Shown here: one piece after another, positions 1 through 8,992 of the stretch
Position numbering within the stretch: position 1 is the first letter of the stretch
How the letters are laid out: every line of letters begins with the position of its first letter
Origin: Rhodospirillales bacterium
GTDB taxonomy: Bacteria > Pseudomonadota > Alphaproteobacteria > Rhodospirillales > Shumkoniaceae
Length of the DNA stretch: 57,597 bases
Assembly: GCA_014859895.1 (NCBI GenBank)
Contig: JACZKS010000171.1
Span: 1-57,597 of the forward strand
Reading direction: 5' to 3'
Position numbers and translations under genes: made by a program
The notes under the pieces: model-generated
Databases searched by the model: none
What the model saw: only the letters and a program-made list of their open reading frames with translations
What the model was told of the DNA's origin: nothing

Positions 1-56
1 TCCAGCAGCGCCCGAAGCCGCGACTTCTCTCCAAACTCCGAACCGCTCGACACCAT
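1..56 (-). CDS. 5' end of an unidentified gene, cut by the window edge
   Basis: Reading leftwards from an ATG at 56-54 there are 18 codons without a stop (MVSSGSEFGEKSRLRALL). A GGAGG ribosome-binding site lies seven bases before the ATG on the minus strand, which makes this a credible gene start. The rest lies outside the window, and the visible residues do not identify a family. The gene is divergent from the t6A synthase gene. Confidence 0.55.
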   Translation of the reverse strand, partial: MVSSGSEFGEKSRLRALL

Positions 57-391
57 CTTCGATCCTCCGAACCAACCCGATTCAGAGAATCACGTTCCGC
101 GCAAGCCGTAAACCGTCGTTAACCCGAGTTCGGAGCCCTGGAGATTAGGCCATCGACCTTGATTTTTTCGACCCGTGCGCGCATAATGATCGCGGTATCC
201 AAATCGGATACCGTTATAGCCGCCGCACTCGATGCGGTGACTGCCGAGCCAGATCATTACCGCGGGTGGTCTAGGCTGACCGCAGACAATTCACGAGAGT
301 AAAAAGAGCCGTTGGTATGTCCGACGGCTCTTTGTTGTGTATGCTTCACCTGTTGCCCGCCACACGAACACGCGACAGACCGGATTCCGAG
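57..391. other. Divergent intergenic region, 335 bases
   Basis: No coding signal is seen. It holds the ribosome-binding site of the partial leftward gene, an inverted repeat GGTATCC/GGATACC at 194-200 and 206-212 that could be an operator, and the 303-333 hairpin. An in-frame ATG at 317 lies in the loop of that hairpin, so it is an unlikely start for the gene to the right. Confidence 0.5.
303..333. terminator. Perfect 10-bp hairpin, terminator-like
   Basis: Arms AAAGAGCCGT (303-312) and ACGGCTCTTT (324-333) pair perfectly, and three more pairs including a G-T wobble extend the stem to a five-base loop. T-rich sequence follows on both strands. It may terminate or attenuate transcription entering either flank. 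No gene ends directly at it. Confidence 0.45.
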
Positions 392-1375
392 TTGACCCAA
401 CGCCAGACCTCGATCCTCAAGGCTTCGCCTGAAGCCATCCACGAAGCCGCGCTTGCGCTCCGGCGCGGCGGTCTGGTCGCCTTTCCGACCGAGACGGTCT
501 ATGGGCTGGGCGCGGACGCCACCAACGATGCGGCGGTGGCCGCCATCTTCGCGGCCAAGAACCGACCCCAGTTCAATCCCCTCATCGTCCATTTCGCCGA
601 TGCCGACAGCGCCGCCGCGGCCGTTGCCTTCGACGGGCGGGCCCGCAGGCTGGCCGACGCCTTCTGGCCGGGCCCGCTGACCCTGGTACTGCCCAGGCGC
701 GCCGCCAACGGCATCTCGCTCCTGGTCAGCGCCGGGCTTGAAACCGTGGCGGTGCGCGTTCCCGGCCAGCCGGTCGCGCGCGCGTTGCTCGCCGATGCCG
801 GGCTTCCCATCGCCGCGCCCAGTGCCAACCGCTCGTTCTCTGTCAGTCCGACGACGGCATCGCACGTCGCCGCCGATCTCGACGGGCGCATCGATCTCAT
901 CCTGGACGACGGCCCCTGCCGGCTCGGCCTCGAATCGACTGTCGTCGACCTCAGCACGGAGACGCCCACGCTGCTACGCCTGGGTGGCCTTCCCGTCGAG
1001 GATATCGAAGCCGTCATCGGGACGCTGGCAGCGCCCACCGGCAGCGCACCGAAATCGCCGGGCATGCTCAGCCGTCATTACGCGCCCGGCCGGCCGCTCC
1101 GCCTGAACGCGACGGCGGCGGGGCCCGACGAGGCTTTGCTCGGCTTCGGCCCGCAAGCCACCGGGGCCACCCTCAACCTGAGCCCGCGGGGCAGCCTTGA
1201 AGAGGCCGCGGCCAACTTCTTCGCGATGATGCGCGAACTGGATCGCGGAGACTTCGCCGCCATCGCCGTCTCGCCCATTCCGCAGACAGGACTGGGCCGC
1301 GCCATCAACGATCGCCTGACCCGGGCAGCCACTCCCCCGGAAGAGGGCAGCTTGGCCGGAGCGACGGCACCATGA
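392..1375 (+). CDS. L-threonylcarbamoyladenylate synthase, Sua5 type
   Basis: Makes threonylcarbamoyl-AMP from threonine, bicarbonate and ATP, the first step of tRNA t6A37 modification in the cytoplasm. The N-terminal YrdC-like domain shows GLVAFPTETVYGLGADA, KNRPQFNPL and the SANRSFSVSPTT nucleotide-binding stretch. After LSRHYAPGRPL comes the extra Sua5 C-terminal domain, so the protein (about 327 residues) is the long form rather than short TsaC. I chose the TTG at 392 because the reading from there (TQRQTSILKASPEAI) matches the usual family start, while the ATG at 317 lies in a hairpin loop. The stop overlaps the next start (ATGA), which suggests translational coupling. Confidence 0.85.
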   Translation: MTQRQTSILKASPEAIHEAALALRRGGLVAFPTETVYGLGADATNDAAVAAIFAAKNRPQFNPLIVHFADADSAAAAVAFDGRARRLADAFWPGPLTLVLPRRAANGISLLVSAGLETVAVRVPGQPVARALLADAGLPIAAPSANRSFSVSPTTASHVAADLDGRIDLILDDGPCRLGLESTVVDLSTETPTLLRLGGLPVEDIEAVIGTLAAPTGSAPKSPGMLSRHYAPGRPLRLNATAAGPDEALLGFGPQATGATLNLSPRGSLEEAAANFFAMMRELDRGDFAAIAVSPIPQTGLGRAINDRLTRAATPPEEGSLAGATAP

Positions 1376-2796
1376 TGACGGCGGGGCAAGCCCTGGCCGC
1401 CATCCGTACCGCCGTCGGCCCGAAGGGGTGGATCGACGATGCCACCGCAATGGAACCTTACCTCAAGGAAAGCCGCGGCCTTTACCGCGGACATTGCGCC
1501 GCCGTCGTCCGGCCGGCCTCGACCGCGGAAACCGCCGAGGTGGTGCGGCTGTGCGCCGCCGTCGGCCTGCCGATCACGCCCCAGGGCGGCAATACTGGCC
1601 ATGTCGGCGGCGGTGTCCCCGAAGGCGGCATTATCCTCAGCGTCGGGCGGATGAACCGCATCCGGACCATCGATCCCCTGAACCACACGATGACGGTGGA
1701 AGCCGGCTGCATCCTGGCCGATCTGCAACGCGCCGCCGACAACATCGGCTGCCTGTTCCCCTTGAGCATGGCCTCGGAGGGCAGCTGCCAGATCGGCGGC
1801 AATCTCTCAACCAATGCGGGGGGCATCGCCGTGCTGCGCTACGGCAACGCCCGCGAGCAGGTCATGGGCCTCGAGGTGGTGTTGCCGGACGGCCAGGTCT
1901 GGAACGGGCTGCGCGGACTGCGCAAGGACAATACCGGTTACGACCTGAAGCATCTGTTCATCGGCGCCGAAGGAACGCTGGGCATCATCACGGCGGCCGT
2001 GCTGAAGCTCTATCCCCGCCCCAAGGCGAGGGAAACGGCGCTGGCCGGCATGACCCGCGTCGAGAACGTGCTGGATCTTTTCGCGCAGATCCGCGATGCC
2101 GCCGGCGACACCCTGACCGGTTTCGAGATGATGCCGCGCATCGCGGTCGAGTTCAGCTGCCGCCATACACCGGGGGTAGCCGACCCGTTCGGCAAGCCGC
2201 ATCACTACTACGCCCTGATCGAGCTCACCAGTTCGCGGCCGGGCGATCCATTGCGCGACCTCCTGCAAGACGAGCTTGCCCGGGCCGTGGAAGGCGGCCT
2301 CGTCGCGGATGCCGTGGTCGCCAACAGCCTGTCGCAGGCCGATGCCCTGTGGAAGATCAGGGAAGCCATCCCGGAGGCCCAGAAGCACGAGGGCGGCAGC
2401 ATCAAGCACGACATCTCGGTACCGGTGTCGCGAATCGCCGACTTCATGAACCTGGCCATTCCCCGGATGGAGCGGGAGATTCCGGGGGTACGGGTGTGTG
2501 CCTTCGGGCACGTCGGCGACGGCAACATCCACTTCAACCTAAGTCAACCGATCGGCGCCGACAAACAGGCGTTCCTGGATCGCTGGCAGCCGATCAACCG
2601 GATCGTCAACGCCATGGTCGCCGACCTCGGTGGCAGCATCAGCGCCGAACATGGGATCGGCCGTTTGAAGATGAACCAGCTGCGCGAGTTCAAGACGGAG
2701 CCGGAAATCGCCATGATGCGCAAGATCAAGGCGGCGCTGGATGCCGGCAACATTATGAATCCCGGAAAAGTCATCCCCCCGCAAGACAAGCGGTGA
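1372..2796 (+). CDS. FAD-linked 2-hydroxyacid dehydrogenase (GlcD/D-2-hydroxyglutarate dehydrogenase type)
   Basis: A flavoprotein of 474 residues that oxidises a 2-hydroxyacid such as D-lactate, glycolate or D-2-hydroxyglutarate. The N-terminal FAD-binding PCMH domain has PQGGNTGHVGGGVPEGG (about residues 71-87) and GGNLSTNAGG. The C-terminal FAD-oxidase domain has FGHVGDGNIHFN and SAEHGIGRLK. Both are full length for the family. The gene overlaps the t6A synthase gene by four bases. The substrate cannot be read from sequence; the D-2-hydroxyglutarate/D-lactate branch is the best guess from overall form. Confidence 0.85.
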   Translation: MMTAGQALAAIRTAVGPKGWIDDATAMEPYLKESRGLYRGHCAAVVRPASTAETAEVVRLCAAVGLPITPQGGNTGHVGGGVPEGGIILSVGRMNRIRTIDPLNHTMTVEAGCILADLQRAADNIGCLFPLSMASEGSCQIGGNLSTNAGGIAVLRYGNAREQVMGLEVVLPDGQVWNGLRGLRKDNTGYDLKHLFIGAEGTLGIITAAVLKLYPRPKARETALAGMTRVENVLDLFAQIRDAAGDTLTGFEMMPRIAVEFSCRHTPGVADPFGKPHHYYALIELTSSRPGDPLRDLLQDELARAVEGGLVADAVVANSLSQADALWKIREAIPEAQKHEGGSIKHDISVPVSRIADFMNLAIPRMEREIPGVRVCAFGHVGDGNIHFNLSQPIGADKQAFLDRWQPINRIVNAMVADLGGSISAEHGIGRLKMNQLREFKTEPEIAMMRKIKAALDAGNIMNPGKVIPPQDKR

Positions 2797-2828
2797 CCAT
2801 CGTACCGCCGGCCAATTCCCAAAAAGAT

Positions 2829-2855
2829 TTGCCGAGCCCTTTGGGGGCTCGGCAA
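2829..2855 (+). terminator. Hairpin terminator after the FAD dehydrogenase gene
   Basis: Arms TTGCCGAGCCC (2829-2839) and GGGCTCGGCAA (2845-2855) pair perfectly around a five-base loop. It lies 32 bases past the stop codon. The T-tract on the plus strand is short (GTTTA), so termination may be partial. On the minus strand it is followed by AAATCTTTTT. Confidence 0.6.
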
Positions 2856-3217
2856 GTTTAACAGGGAGGCTTCATCGTTCGAGAGGGAGAGACGATGGCT
2901 GTCCGGCCTTGAGGGGGAGGGGGGAGACTGGGAGGGGCGGACAGCCACCGTTTTCTTTGCTGATCTTTGTCGGTTGTAAGTCCCGGTGATCAGCACCCGT
3001 GCAACGAACCACGATGTAGACACTACAGCCCATTCGTTTCGCAAGTATGTCAATTACAGTGTTTTTTGTTTCATTTTGTAACAGTTCAAAGGCGATGTGT
3101 CGCAGAATGGTGTCACCGCCGCCGGCTTGCCCTGGCCGCGAGGTTTTTAAGGTTATTCCTTGATTCCCAGGCGTTTTTCCCACAATTTGGCGCCATGCTC
3201 TGGAGCCGGGATTCGGC
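2856..3217. other. Non-coding stretch before lptF with a G-quadruplex-in-hairpin
   Basis: No credible gene is seen here. At 2897-2905 and 2938-2946 a 9-bp inverted repeat (GGCTGTCCG/CGGACAGCC) encloses a loop with four G-runs (2913-2917, 2919-2924, 2930-2932, 2934-2937), a canonical G-quadruplex pattern. CGTTTTCTTT follows a few bases later. The rest, about 3030-3110, is AT-rich and presumably holds the promoter of the lptF operon, but no convincing -35/-10 pair was found. Confidence 0.5.
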
Positions 3218-4345
3218 ATGATGAACAGAATGGGTCGCTACATGTTCCGGCAACTCGTCGTCGGAATGGTCATGGTTGCGGCCGGCCTGACCTGCGTCAT
3301 CTGGCTGATGCAGTCGCTGCGGTTCGTCGAGATGATCGTCAACCGCGGCCTGACCGTCGGCACCTTCCTTTACATGACCATGCTCATGCTGCCCAATTTC
3401 CTGCCGATTGTGCTGCCGATCGCGCTGTTCACGGTCGTCGTGTTCATCTACAGCAAAATGGGCACCGACCGCGAACTGATCGTCATGCGCGGCGCGGGCT
3501 TAAGCCAATGGGCCCTGGCCAAGCCGGCCATCCTGCTGGGCATGATCATCGTTGTCCTGCTCTATGCACTCAATCTTTTCGTCATGCCGGAATCGTGGCG
3601 CAAGTTCCGCGAGATGCAATGGACCTTTCGCCATAGCTTCGCGCATGTCGTCCTTCAGGAAGGAGCCTTCAACGCGCTCAGCAGCGACATCACGGTCTAT
3701 GTCCGCGAACGCACCAAGGACGGCCAGTTGCGCGGTCTTCTGGTGCACGACAACCGGAACAAGGAAAAGCCGACGACCTACATGGCCGAACGGGGGGCGC
3801 TGGTCGAAAGCGGCGCCGGTGCCCGTCTGGTCCTGTTCGACGGCAACCGTCAGGAGATGGAACGCAAGACCGGCCGCCTGTCGCTCCTCTATTTCGATCG
3901 TTCGGCCTTCGACCTGGAAGACGTGCTGGAAAGCCCCGAGGCCCGATACCGGGAAGCCAGCGAAAGAACGCTGGACGAGCTCTTGAACGCCTCCCAGGAC
4001 CCGACGGTTCTGCAACAAGACTACGGCAAGTTCACCGTCGAGGCGCACAAGAGGCTGTCGTCACCCCTTCTCGCCATGGGGTTCAACATCATCGCCTTGG
4101 CCTGCATGCTGTCGGGGACGTTCAGCCGACGATCCCAGAGCCATCGGGTGGTTCTGGCCATTTCGCTTTTGATCGGCATCCAAGCCGGGGTCCTCGCCAT
4201 TCAGTACTACAGCGCGCGAAATCTGTCCTGGATCCCGGTCCTCTACGTATCCGCCGTAATTCCGTCCGTCGTCGGCTATCTGGCGTTGCTGCATGCCAGG
4301 GACTGGCACCGCCGCCGGAACCGGCCGGCCGTGGCAACGCCGTAA
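3218..4345 (+). CDS. lptF: LPS export ABC transporter permease LptF
   Basis: Inner-membrane permease that with LptG and the LptB ATPase extracts LPS from the membrane and passes it to LptC/A. The 375 residues follow the YjgP/YjgQ plan: membrane helices at about 12-33, 50-78 and 100-124, a periplasmic jellyroll domain at about 125-270, and three C-terminal helices. TDRELIVMRGAGLS is the cytoplasmic coupling stretch. First gene of the lptF-lptG-lptD-surA-pdxA-rsmA run. An ATG at 3221 is an equally possible start, as no strong ribosome-binding site separates the two. Confidence 0.93.
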   Translation: MMNRMGRYMFRQLVVGMVMVAAGLTCVIWLMQSLRFVEMIVNRGLTVGTFLYMTMLMLPNFLPIVLPIALFTVVVFIYSKMGTDRELIVMRGAGLSQWALAKPAILLGMIIVVLLYALNLFVMPESWRKFREMQWTFRHSFAHVVLQEGAFNALSSDITVYVRERTKDGQLRGLLVHDNRNKEKPTTYMAERGALVESGAGARLVLFDGNRQEMERKTGRLSLLYFDRSAFDLEDVLESPEARYREASERTLDELLNASQDPTVLQQDYGKFTVEAHKRLSSPLLAMGFNIIALACMLSGTFSRRSQSHRVVLAISLLIGIQAGVLAIQYYSARNLSWIPVLYVSAVIPSVVGYLALLHARDWHRRRNRPAVATP

Positions 4346-4359
4346 CCGGGGGCCGAGCC

Positions 4360-5466
4360 ATGGCGATCCGCCTTTCCCCGACGCTTTCCTTCTACATCGG
4401 CCGGAACTTCCTGGTCGGCTTCCTGATGCTGTTCGGGATCTTCCTGATGATCATCCTGATGTTCGACATCATCGAACTGATGCGGCGGGCATCGTCGAAA
4501 TCGCACATCACCTTCACCCTGGTCCTGGAAATGGCCCTGCTGAAGCTTCCCCACATGGGCCAGCAGCTCTTTCCATTCGCCGCCCTGTTCGGGGCCATGG
4601 CCGTTTTCTGGCGGCTGACCCGGCATCACGAACTGGTGGTGACCCGGGCGGCCGGGGTGTCCGCCTGGCAGTTCCTCTTTCCGGTGGTGACGATCGCGCT
4701 TCTGCTGGGCGTGCTGAAGGTCGCCGCGCTGAACCCGCTGGCGGCGGTGCTGTTGACCCGCTACGAACGCCTGGAATCGACGGAATTCAAGGGGGAAGTC
4801 AGCTTTCTGGCTTTGTCGAAAAGCGGCATATGGCTGCGCCAGGCGAACCAGACCGGCCAGTCCGTCATCTTCGCCACCCACGTCTTCCAGGAACGCACCC
4901 TGGTCGAATTGAAGAACGTGCTGGTTTTCATCTATGAGGGAGACAGCAAGTTCCTGGGCCGCATCGACGCCGATTCCGCCCGTCTGGAGGACGGCTTCTG
5001 GCACATGAAGAACGCCCGCGTTTCCGCGCCCGAGCAGCCCACGCAATTCGACAAGGAATACTGGCTGGCGACGGACCTGACGCTCGACAAGATCCAGGAC
5101 AGCTTCGCCACCCCCGAAACCATGTCCTTCTGGGCGCTTCCGGAGTTCATCGAAACGTTGGAAAAATCAGGGTTTTCGGCCGTCCGCCACCGCCTGTACT
5201 GGAATTCCCTGATGGCGGCGCCGCTGATGATTTTCGCGATGATCCTCATCGCCGCCACCTTCACCTTGCGCCATTCCCGGCGCAGCGGAAACACAGTTGT
5301 CGTCGCGGGTGGCATCCTGACCGGCTTCATCGTCTATTTCTTTCAGGACATCGTTTTTGCACTCGGCCTGTCGAACAGCATCCCGGTGGTGTTGGCGGCG
5401 TGGGCTCCGGCCAGCATCGCCACGCTTCTGGGGCTTGCCATGTTGCTTCATCTCGAAGATGGTTGA
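4360..5466 (+). CDS. lptG: LPS export ABC transporter permease LptG
   Basis: Partner permease of LptF. The 368 residues have helices at about 13-38, 55-88 and 102-124, a periplasmic domain, and three C-terminal helices ending at about 362. The motif HHELVVTRAAGVSAW corresponds to the LptF coupling stretch. It starts 14 bases after lptF. lptB and lptC are not in the window, so they must be elsewhere in the genome, as is common in alphaproteobacteria. Confidence 0.93.
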   Translation: MAIRLSPTLSFYIGRNFLVGFLMLFGIFLMIILMFDIIELMRRASSKSHITFTLVLEMALLKLPHMGQQLFPFAALFGAMAVFWRLTRHHELVVTRAAGVSAWQFLFPVVTIALLLGVLKVAALNPLAAVLLTRYERLESTEFKGEVSFLALSKSGIWLRQANQTGQSVIFATHVFQERTLVELKNVLVFIYEGDSKFLGRIDADSARLEDGFWHMKNARVSAPEQPTQFDKEYWLATDLTLDKIQDSFATPETMSFWALPEFIETLEKSGFSAVRHRLYWNSLMAAPLMIFAMILIAATFTLRHSRRSGNTVVVAGGILTGFIVYFFQDIVFALGLSNSIPVVLAAWAPASIATLLGLAMLLHLEDG

Positions 5467-5469
5467 GCG

Positions 5470-7617
5470 ATGATGGCAAGGTTGCTTCCTCGTTTCCTGG
5501 CCGCTGCCGGGATTGTTGCCGCAGCCTTGTCGCTGCCGGGGCTGGCGCATGCACAAGCGGCCGGAACGGAAGAGGCTCCGGTCCTGCTCAGGGCCGACAG
5601 TATGAGCTACGATCGCGAACTGGGCGTGGTGACCGCAAGCGGCCATGTCGAAGTCTCGCGAGACAACCAGGTTCTTCTGACCGACCATCTTGTCTACAAC
5701 CAGCGCGACGACATCCTTACGGCGACGGGCAACGTCAGTCTTCTCGAGGGGGAAGGTGACGTCTTCTTTGCCGAATACGTGGAATTGACCGGCGACCTCA
5801 AGAACGGAATCGTCCGCGATATCCGAATCATCCTCGCCGACGGCGCCCGCATCGCCGCGAACGGCGGCAAGCGGACGGATGGCGTCGTTCATGAGATGAG
5901 CAAGGGGGTCTATTCCGCCTGCTATCTCTGCGCCGACGATCCGACGCGCCCGCCGTTGTGGCAAGTCAAGGCCATCAAGCTGACCCAGAACAACCTCACT
6001 CACGACGTCAGCTACGAAGACGCCTGGCTGGAAATCAAGGGCGTACCGGTCGCCTATACACCCTACTTTTCCCATCCCGACCCGACGGTCAAAAAGCGTA
6101 GCGGCTTCCTGCCCCCCAGCATGGGCAACTCGTCGGATCTCGGGTTCATCGTGCAGGTGCCCTATTTCTTCAACATCAGCCCGTCGGAGGACCTGACGGT
6201 CACGCCGATCATGACCTCGGACGAGGGGCCCGCCCTCGTCGGCGACTATCGCCGGCACCTTCAGAAGGGACGAATCGACGCCACGGCCAGCATCACCCAG
6301 GACTCGGAAAACGACATCCGAGGACATATCGACAGCGAAGGCCGCTTCGACATCAACAACACCTGGCGGTGGGGGTTCGACGCCCAGCGGTCGACCGACG
6401 ACACCTACCTGCGCCGCTACGGTTTCGAATCCCCCCAAAGCCTGACCAGCCGCCTCTATACGGAGGCATTCCGCAGGCGCAATTACTTCTCGGCCAACGC
6501 CTATGCCTTCCAAGGGCTTCAGGAGAACGACGACCCCGGAACCACTCCCCTCGTTCTGCCCATGCTCGACTACCGCCATGTCGGCGAACCCGGGAAGTTC
6601 GGCGGGCGCACCCGTATGGACGTCAACCTGCTCTCGCTGGCCCGCAGTGACGGTACCGACACGCGCCGGTTTTCGGTCGATGCCGGCTATGACATCCCGT
6701 ACACCGGCCCCCTGGGCGACGTCTACACCCTGTCGACATCGTTGCGCGGCGACATCTATCAGGTCAACGACCTGGAACGCGGCGACGGGGAGTCGAACTA
6801 CTCCGGCGTCACCGAACGGCTGATCCCCGAAATCGCGCTCAACTGGCGCTATCCCTTCGTCCGCTCCGAGGGCCGCATCGTGCAAGTTTTCGAGCCGATC
6901 ACCTCGGTGTTCGTCAGCCCCTACGGCGGCAATCCGAATACCATTCCCAACGAGGACAGCCAGGAAATCGAATTCGACGACACCAATCTTTTCAGTTCCA
7001 GCCGGTTTTCCGGATTGGATCGGGTCGAAAGCGGCCCAAGGGTGAGCTACGGCGCCCGCTGGGCCGCCTACGGGGCGGGCGGCGGATATACCTCGGTTCT
7101 CGTCGGCCAGAGCTACCGGCTCAAGGAAGACGATACCTTCGCCGAAGGTTCCGGCCTCGAGGATAACCTTTCCGACATCGTCGCCCGCGCCCAGGTATCG
7201 CCGAACCAATATCTCGACCTGATCTACCGAACCCGCCTGGACAAGGAAGACTTCACCCCACGCCGAAACGAAGCAACGGTTTCGACGGGTCCGCGGGCCC
7301 TGCGCCTGAGTGCTGGCTACGTCTTCTACGACCGCCAGCAGGACAGCGAGTTCACCACCTCGCGCGAGGAATGGCGTTCCACGGTCACCGCCCAGATCAA
7401 TCGCTACTGGCGATCGCAAACGTCGGTCGTCTATGACGCCGAGGCCAAGGAAAGCCGCTCGTACGACATGAGCCTCATTTACGAAGACGAATGTCTGATC
7501 TTCGATACCCGTCTCGCCCGATCGTTCTACTCGGATCGCGACCTCGTGCCCAGTGACAGCATCATCTTTCGCGTGATGTTCAAAACCCTGGGCGAGTTCA
7601 CCACCACGGCCTACTGA
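5470..7617 (+). CDS. lptD: LPS-assembly outer-membrane protein LptD
   Basis: Outer-membrane beta-barrel that inserts LPS into the outer leaflet. Residues 1-28 form a Sec signal peptide ending AHA before QAAG. The N-terminal OstA/LptA-like domain (about 35-140) is followed by CYLC (Cys151, Cys154) and then the barrel. A lone Cys675 near the C-terminus could pair with the N-terminal cysteines, as in the disulfide-locked LptD of E. coli. The protein has 715 residues and starts three bases after lptG. Co-location with lptFG and the barrel chaperone surA fits one assembly operon. Confidence 0.92.
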   Translation: MMARLLPRFLAAAGIVAAALSLPGLAHAQAAGTEEAPVLLRADSMSYDRELGVVTASGHVEVSRDNQVLLTDHLVYNQRDDILTATGNVSLLEGEGDVFFAEYVELTGDLKNGIVRDIRIILADGARIAANGGKRTDGVVHEMSKGVYSACYLCADDPTRPPLWQVKAIKLTQNNLTHDVSYEDAWLEIKGVPVAYTPYFSHPDPTVKKRSGFLPPSMGNSSDLGFIVQVPYFFNISPSEDLTVTPIMTSDEGPALVGDYRRHLQKGRIDATASITQDSENDIRGHIDSEGRFDINNTWRWGFDAQRSTDDTYLRRYGFESPQSLTSRLYTEAFRRRNYFSANAYAFQGLQENDDPGTTPLVLPMLDYRHVGEPGKFGGRTRMDVNLLSLARSDGTDTRRFSVDAGYDIPYTGPLGDVYTLSTSLRGDIYQVNDLERGDGESNYSGVTERLIPEIALNWRYPFVRSEGRIVQVFEPITSVFVSPYGGNPNTIPNEDSQEIEFDDTNLFSSSRFSGLDRVESGPRVSYGARWAAYGAGGGYTSVLVGQSYRLKEDDTFAEGSGLEDNLSDIVARAQVSPNQYLDLIYRTRLDKEDFTPRRNEATVSTGPRALRLSAGYVFYDRQQDSEFTTSREEWRSTVTAQINRYWRSQTSVVYDAEAKESRSYDMSLIYEDECLIFDTRLARSFYSDRDLVPSDSIIFRVMFKTLGEFTTTAY

Positions 7618-7729
7618 CGAACGCGCCGCCCGCCGGGAGAGAACCCGCGCGAGTTGCCGTCAGGCGGGGCGGCAGCATATGATGGGGGAGTTCCCTCGGT
7701 TGGCCATCGGATCGGATTGCACCGCCCAT

Positions 7730-8992
7730 ATGATGAGAAAGCTTCTCCTGACCGTCCTGGTATGCGGCTTCGCTGCCATCGGCAATGCCGTCTTTGCGCA
7801 GGAAACGCAAAAGATCGCCGCCGTCGTCAATGACGAAGTCATCTCTCTTTACGACCTGCAGTCCCGGCTGTCGTTGCTCATCGCCGGATCCGATACCACG
7901 GACACGCCGGAAACCCGGCGCCGCCTGGCCCCCGAAGTCCTGCGGCGGATGATCGATGAAGTCCTCCAGCTACAGGAGGCGAAGCGGCTGAGCATTACGG
8001 TTGCCGATCCCGAGGTCGAGCAAGCCATGGCCAACATCGAACGGCAGAACGGCATGCCCAAAGGCGGCCTGGAAACCTTCCTCGCCAGAAACGGCATCGA
8101 CAAGCTGGCGCTGGTCAACCAGGTCGAGCCACAGATTGCGTGGAGCAAGGTCGTCGGCCGGCGCATTCGGCCCCAGATCCAGATTTCACCCGAGGAAGTG
8201 AGCGAGACGCTGGCGCGGATCAAGGCCGGCGTCGGCAAACCCGAATACCTGCTGGCGGAGATTTTCCTGCGCGTCGACGACACCGAAAACGAAGCGCAGA
8301 TCCGTCAGGTCGCCCAGCGGATCATGCAGCAGTTGCAGCAGGGAGCCAACTTTGCCGCCGTGGCGCGGAACTTTTCCCAGGCGGCCTCGGCGGCGGAGGG
8401 CGGGAACCTGGGATGGGTGCGGGCCGAAGAGCTGGGGGAAGACCTGTCGGCCCCGGTTTCTCAAATGCAGCCGGGCCAGGTCGCGGGGCCGATCCGCACG
8501 CTCAGCGGCTTCCAGATCATTCTGTTGCGCGAGCGCCGCCTTGCCGCCGGGGTGTCCGGCGGCGATGCCGAGGTGCAGTTGCAACAGTTGTTCTTCCCGC
8601 TGGCCGCCAATGCCCCCGCGGCGCAGGTCGCGGACGCCACGGCCAAGGCTCAGTCGACGGCCGCCAGGGCAAGAAGCTGCGGCGACATGGAAGCCCTGGC
8701 CAGGGAACTGGCCACGCCGATGTCGGGAAGCCTGGGCAAGTTGAAGGCCAGCGCCCTGCCGGCGGCTGTCCAGAACGCCATTCGCGACCTCGAAATCGGC
8801 CGCCCCAGCGCTCCCGTGCGTACCGAAAGCGGCTTGGCGGTGCTTATGGTATGCGCCCGCCAAGGCCAGAATGCCGAGCAGGACCAGCGCCAACAGATCG
8901 AGCGCATGCTCACCCTGCAACGCCTGGACGCCGCCGCCCAGCGCTACCTTCGCGACTTGAGGCGGGCAGCTTTCATCGACATCCGTCTGTGA
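7730..8992 (+). CDS. surA: Periplasmic chaperone / peptidyl-prolyl isomerase SurA
   Basis: Escorts outer-membrane proteins such as LptD through the periplasm. From the ATG at 7730 the first 23 residues are a signal peptide (MMRKLLLTVLVCGFAAIGNA...), which is why the ATG at 7679 is rejected. The SurA N-domain (AAVVNDEVISLYDLQSRL) is followed by a clear parvulin domain (YLLAEIFLRVDD to GFQIILLRERR). The second parvulin domain is much less conserved. About 420 residues, normal for the family. Its stop overlaps the pdxA start (TGATG). Confidence 0.9.
   Translation: MMRKLLLTVLVCGFAAIGNAVFAQETQKIAAVVNDEVISLYDLQSRLSLLIAGSDTTDTPETRRRLAPEVLRRMIDEVLQLQEAKRLSITVADPEVEQAMANIERQNGMPKGGLETFLARNGIDKLALVNQVEPQIAWSKVVGRRIRPQIQISPEEVSETLARIKAGVGKPEYLLAEIFLRVDDTENEAQIRQVAQRIMQQLQQGANFAAVARNFSQAASAAEGGNLGWVRAEELGEDLSAPVSQMQPGQVAGPIRTLSGFQIILLRERRLAAGVSGGDAEVQLQQLFFPLAANAPAAQVADATAKAQSTAARARSCGDMEALARELATPMSGSLGKLKASALPAAVQNAIRDLEIGRPSAPVRTESGLAVLMVCARQGQNAEQDQRQQIERMLTLQRLDAAAQRYLRDLRRAAFIDIRL

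Noticed and set aside
5167-7419. A 750-codon open frame on the minus strand opposite lptG and lptD
   Set aside because: It is antisense to two certain genes, has no family features, and is the kind of open frame that third-position GC creates opposite high-GC genes.
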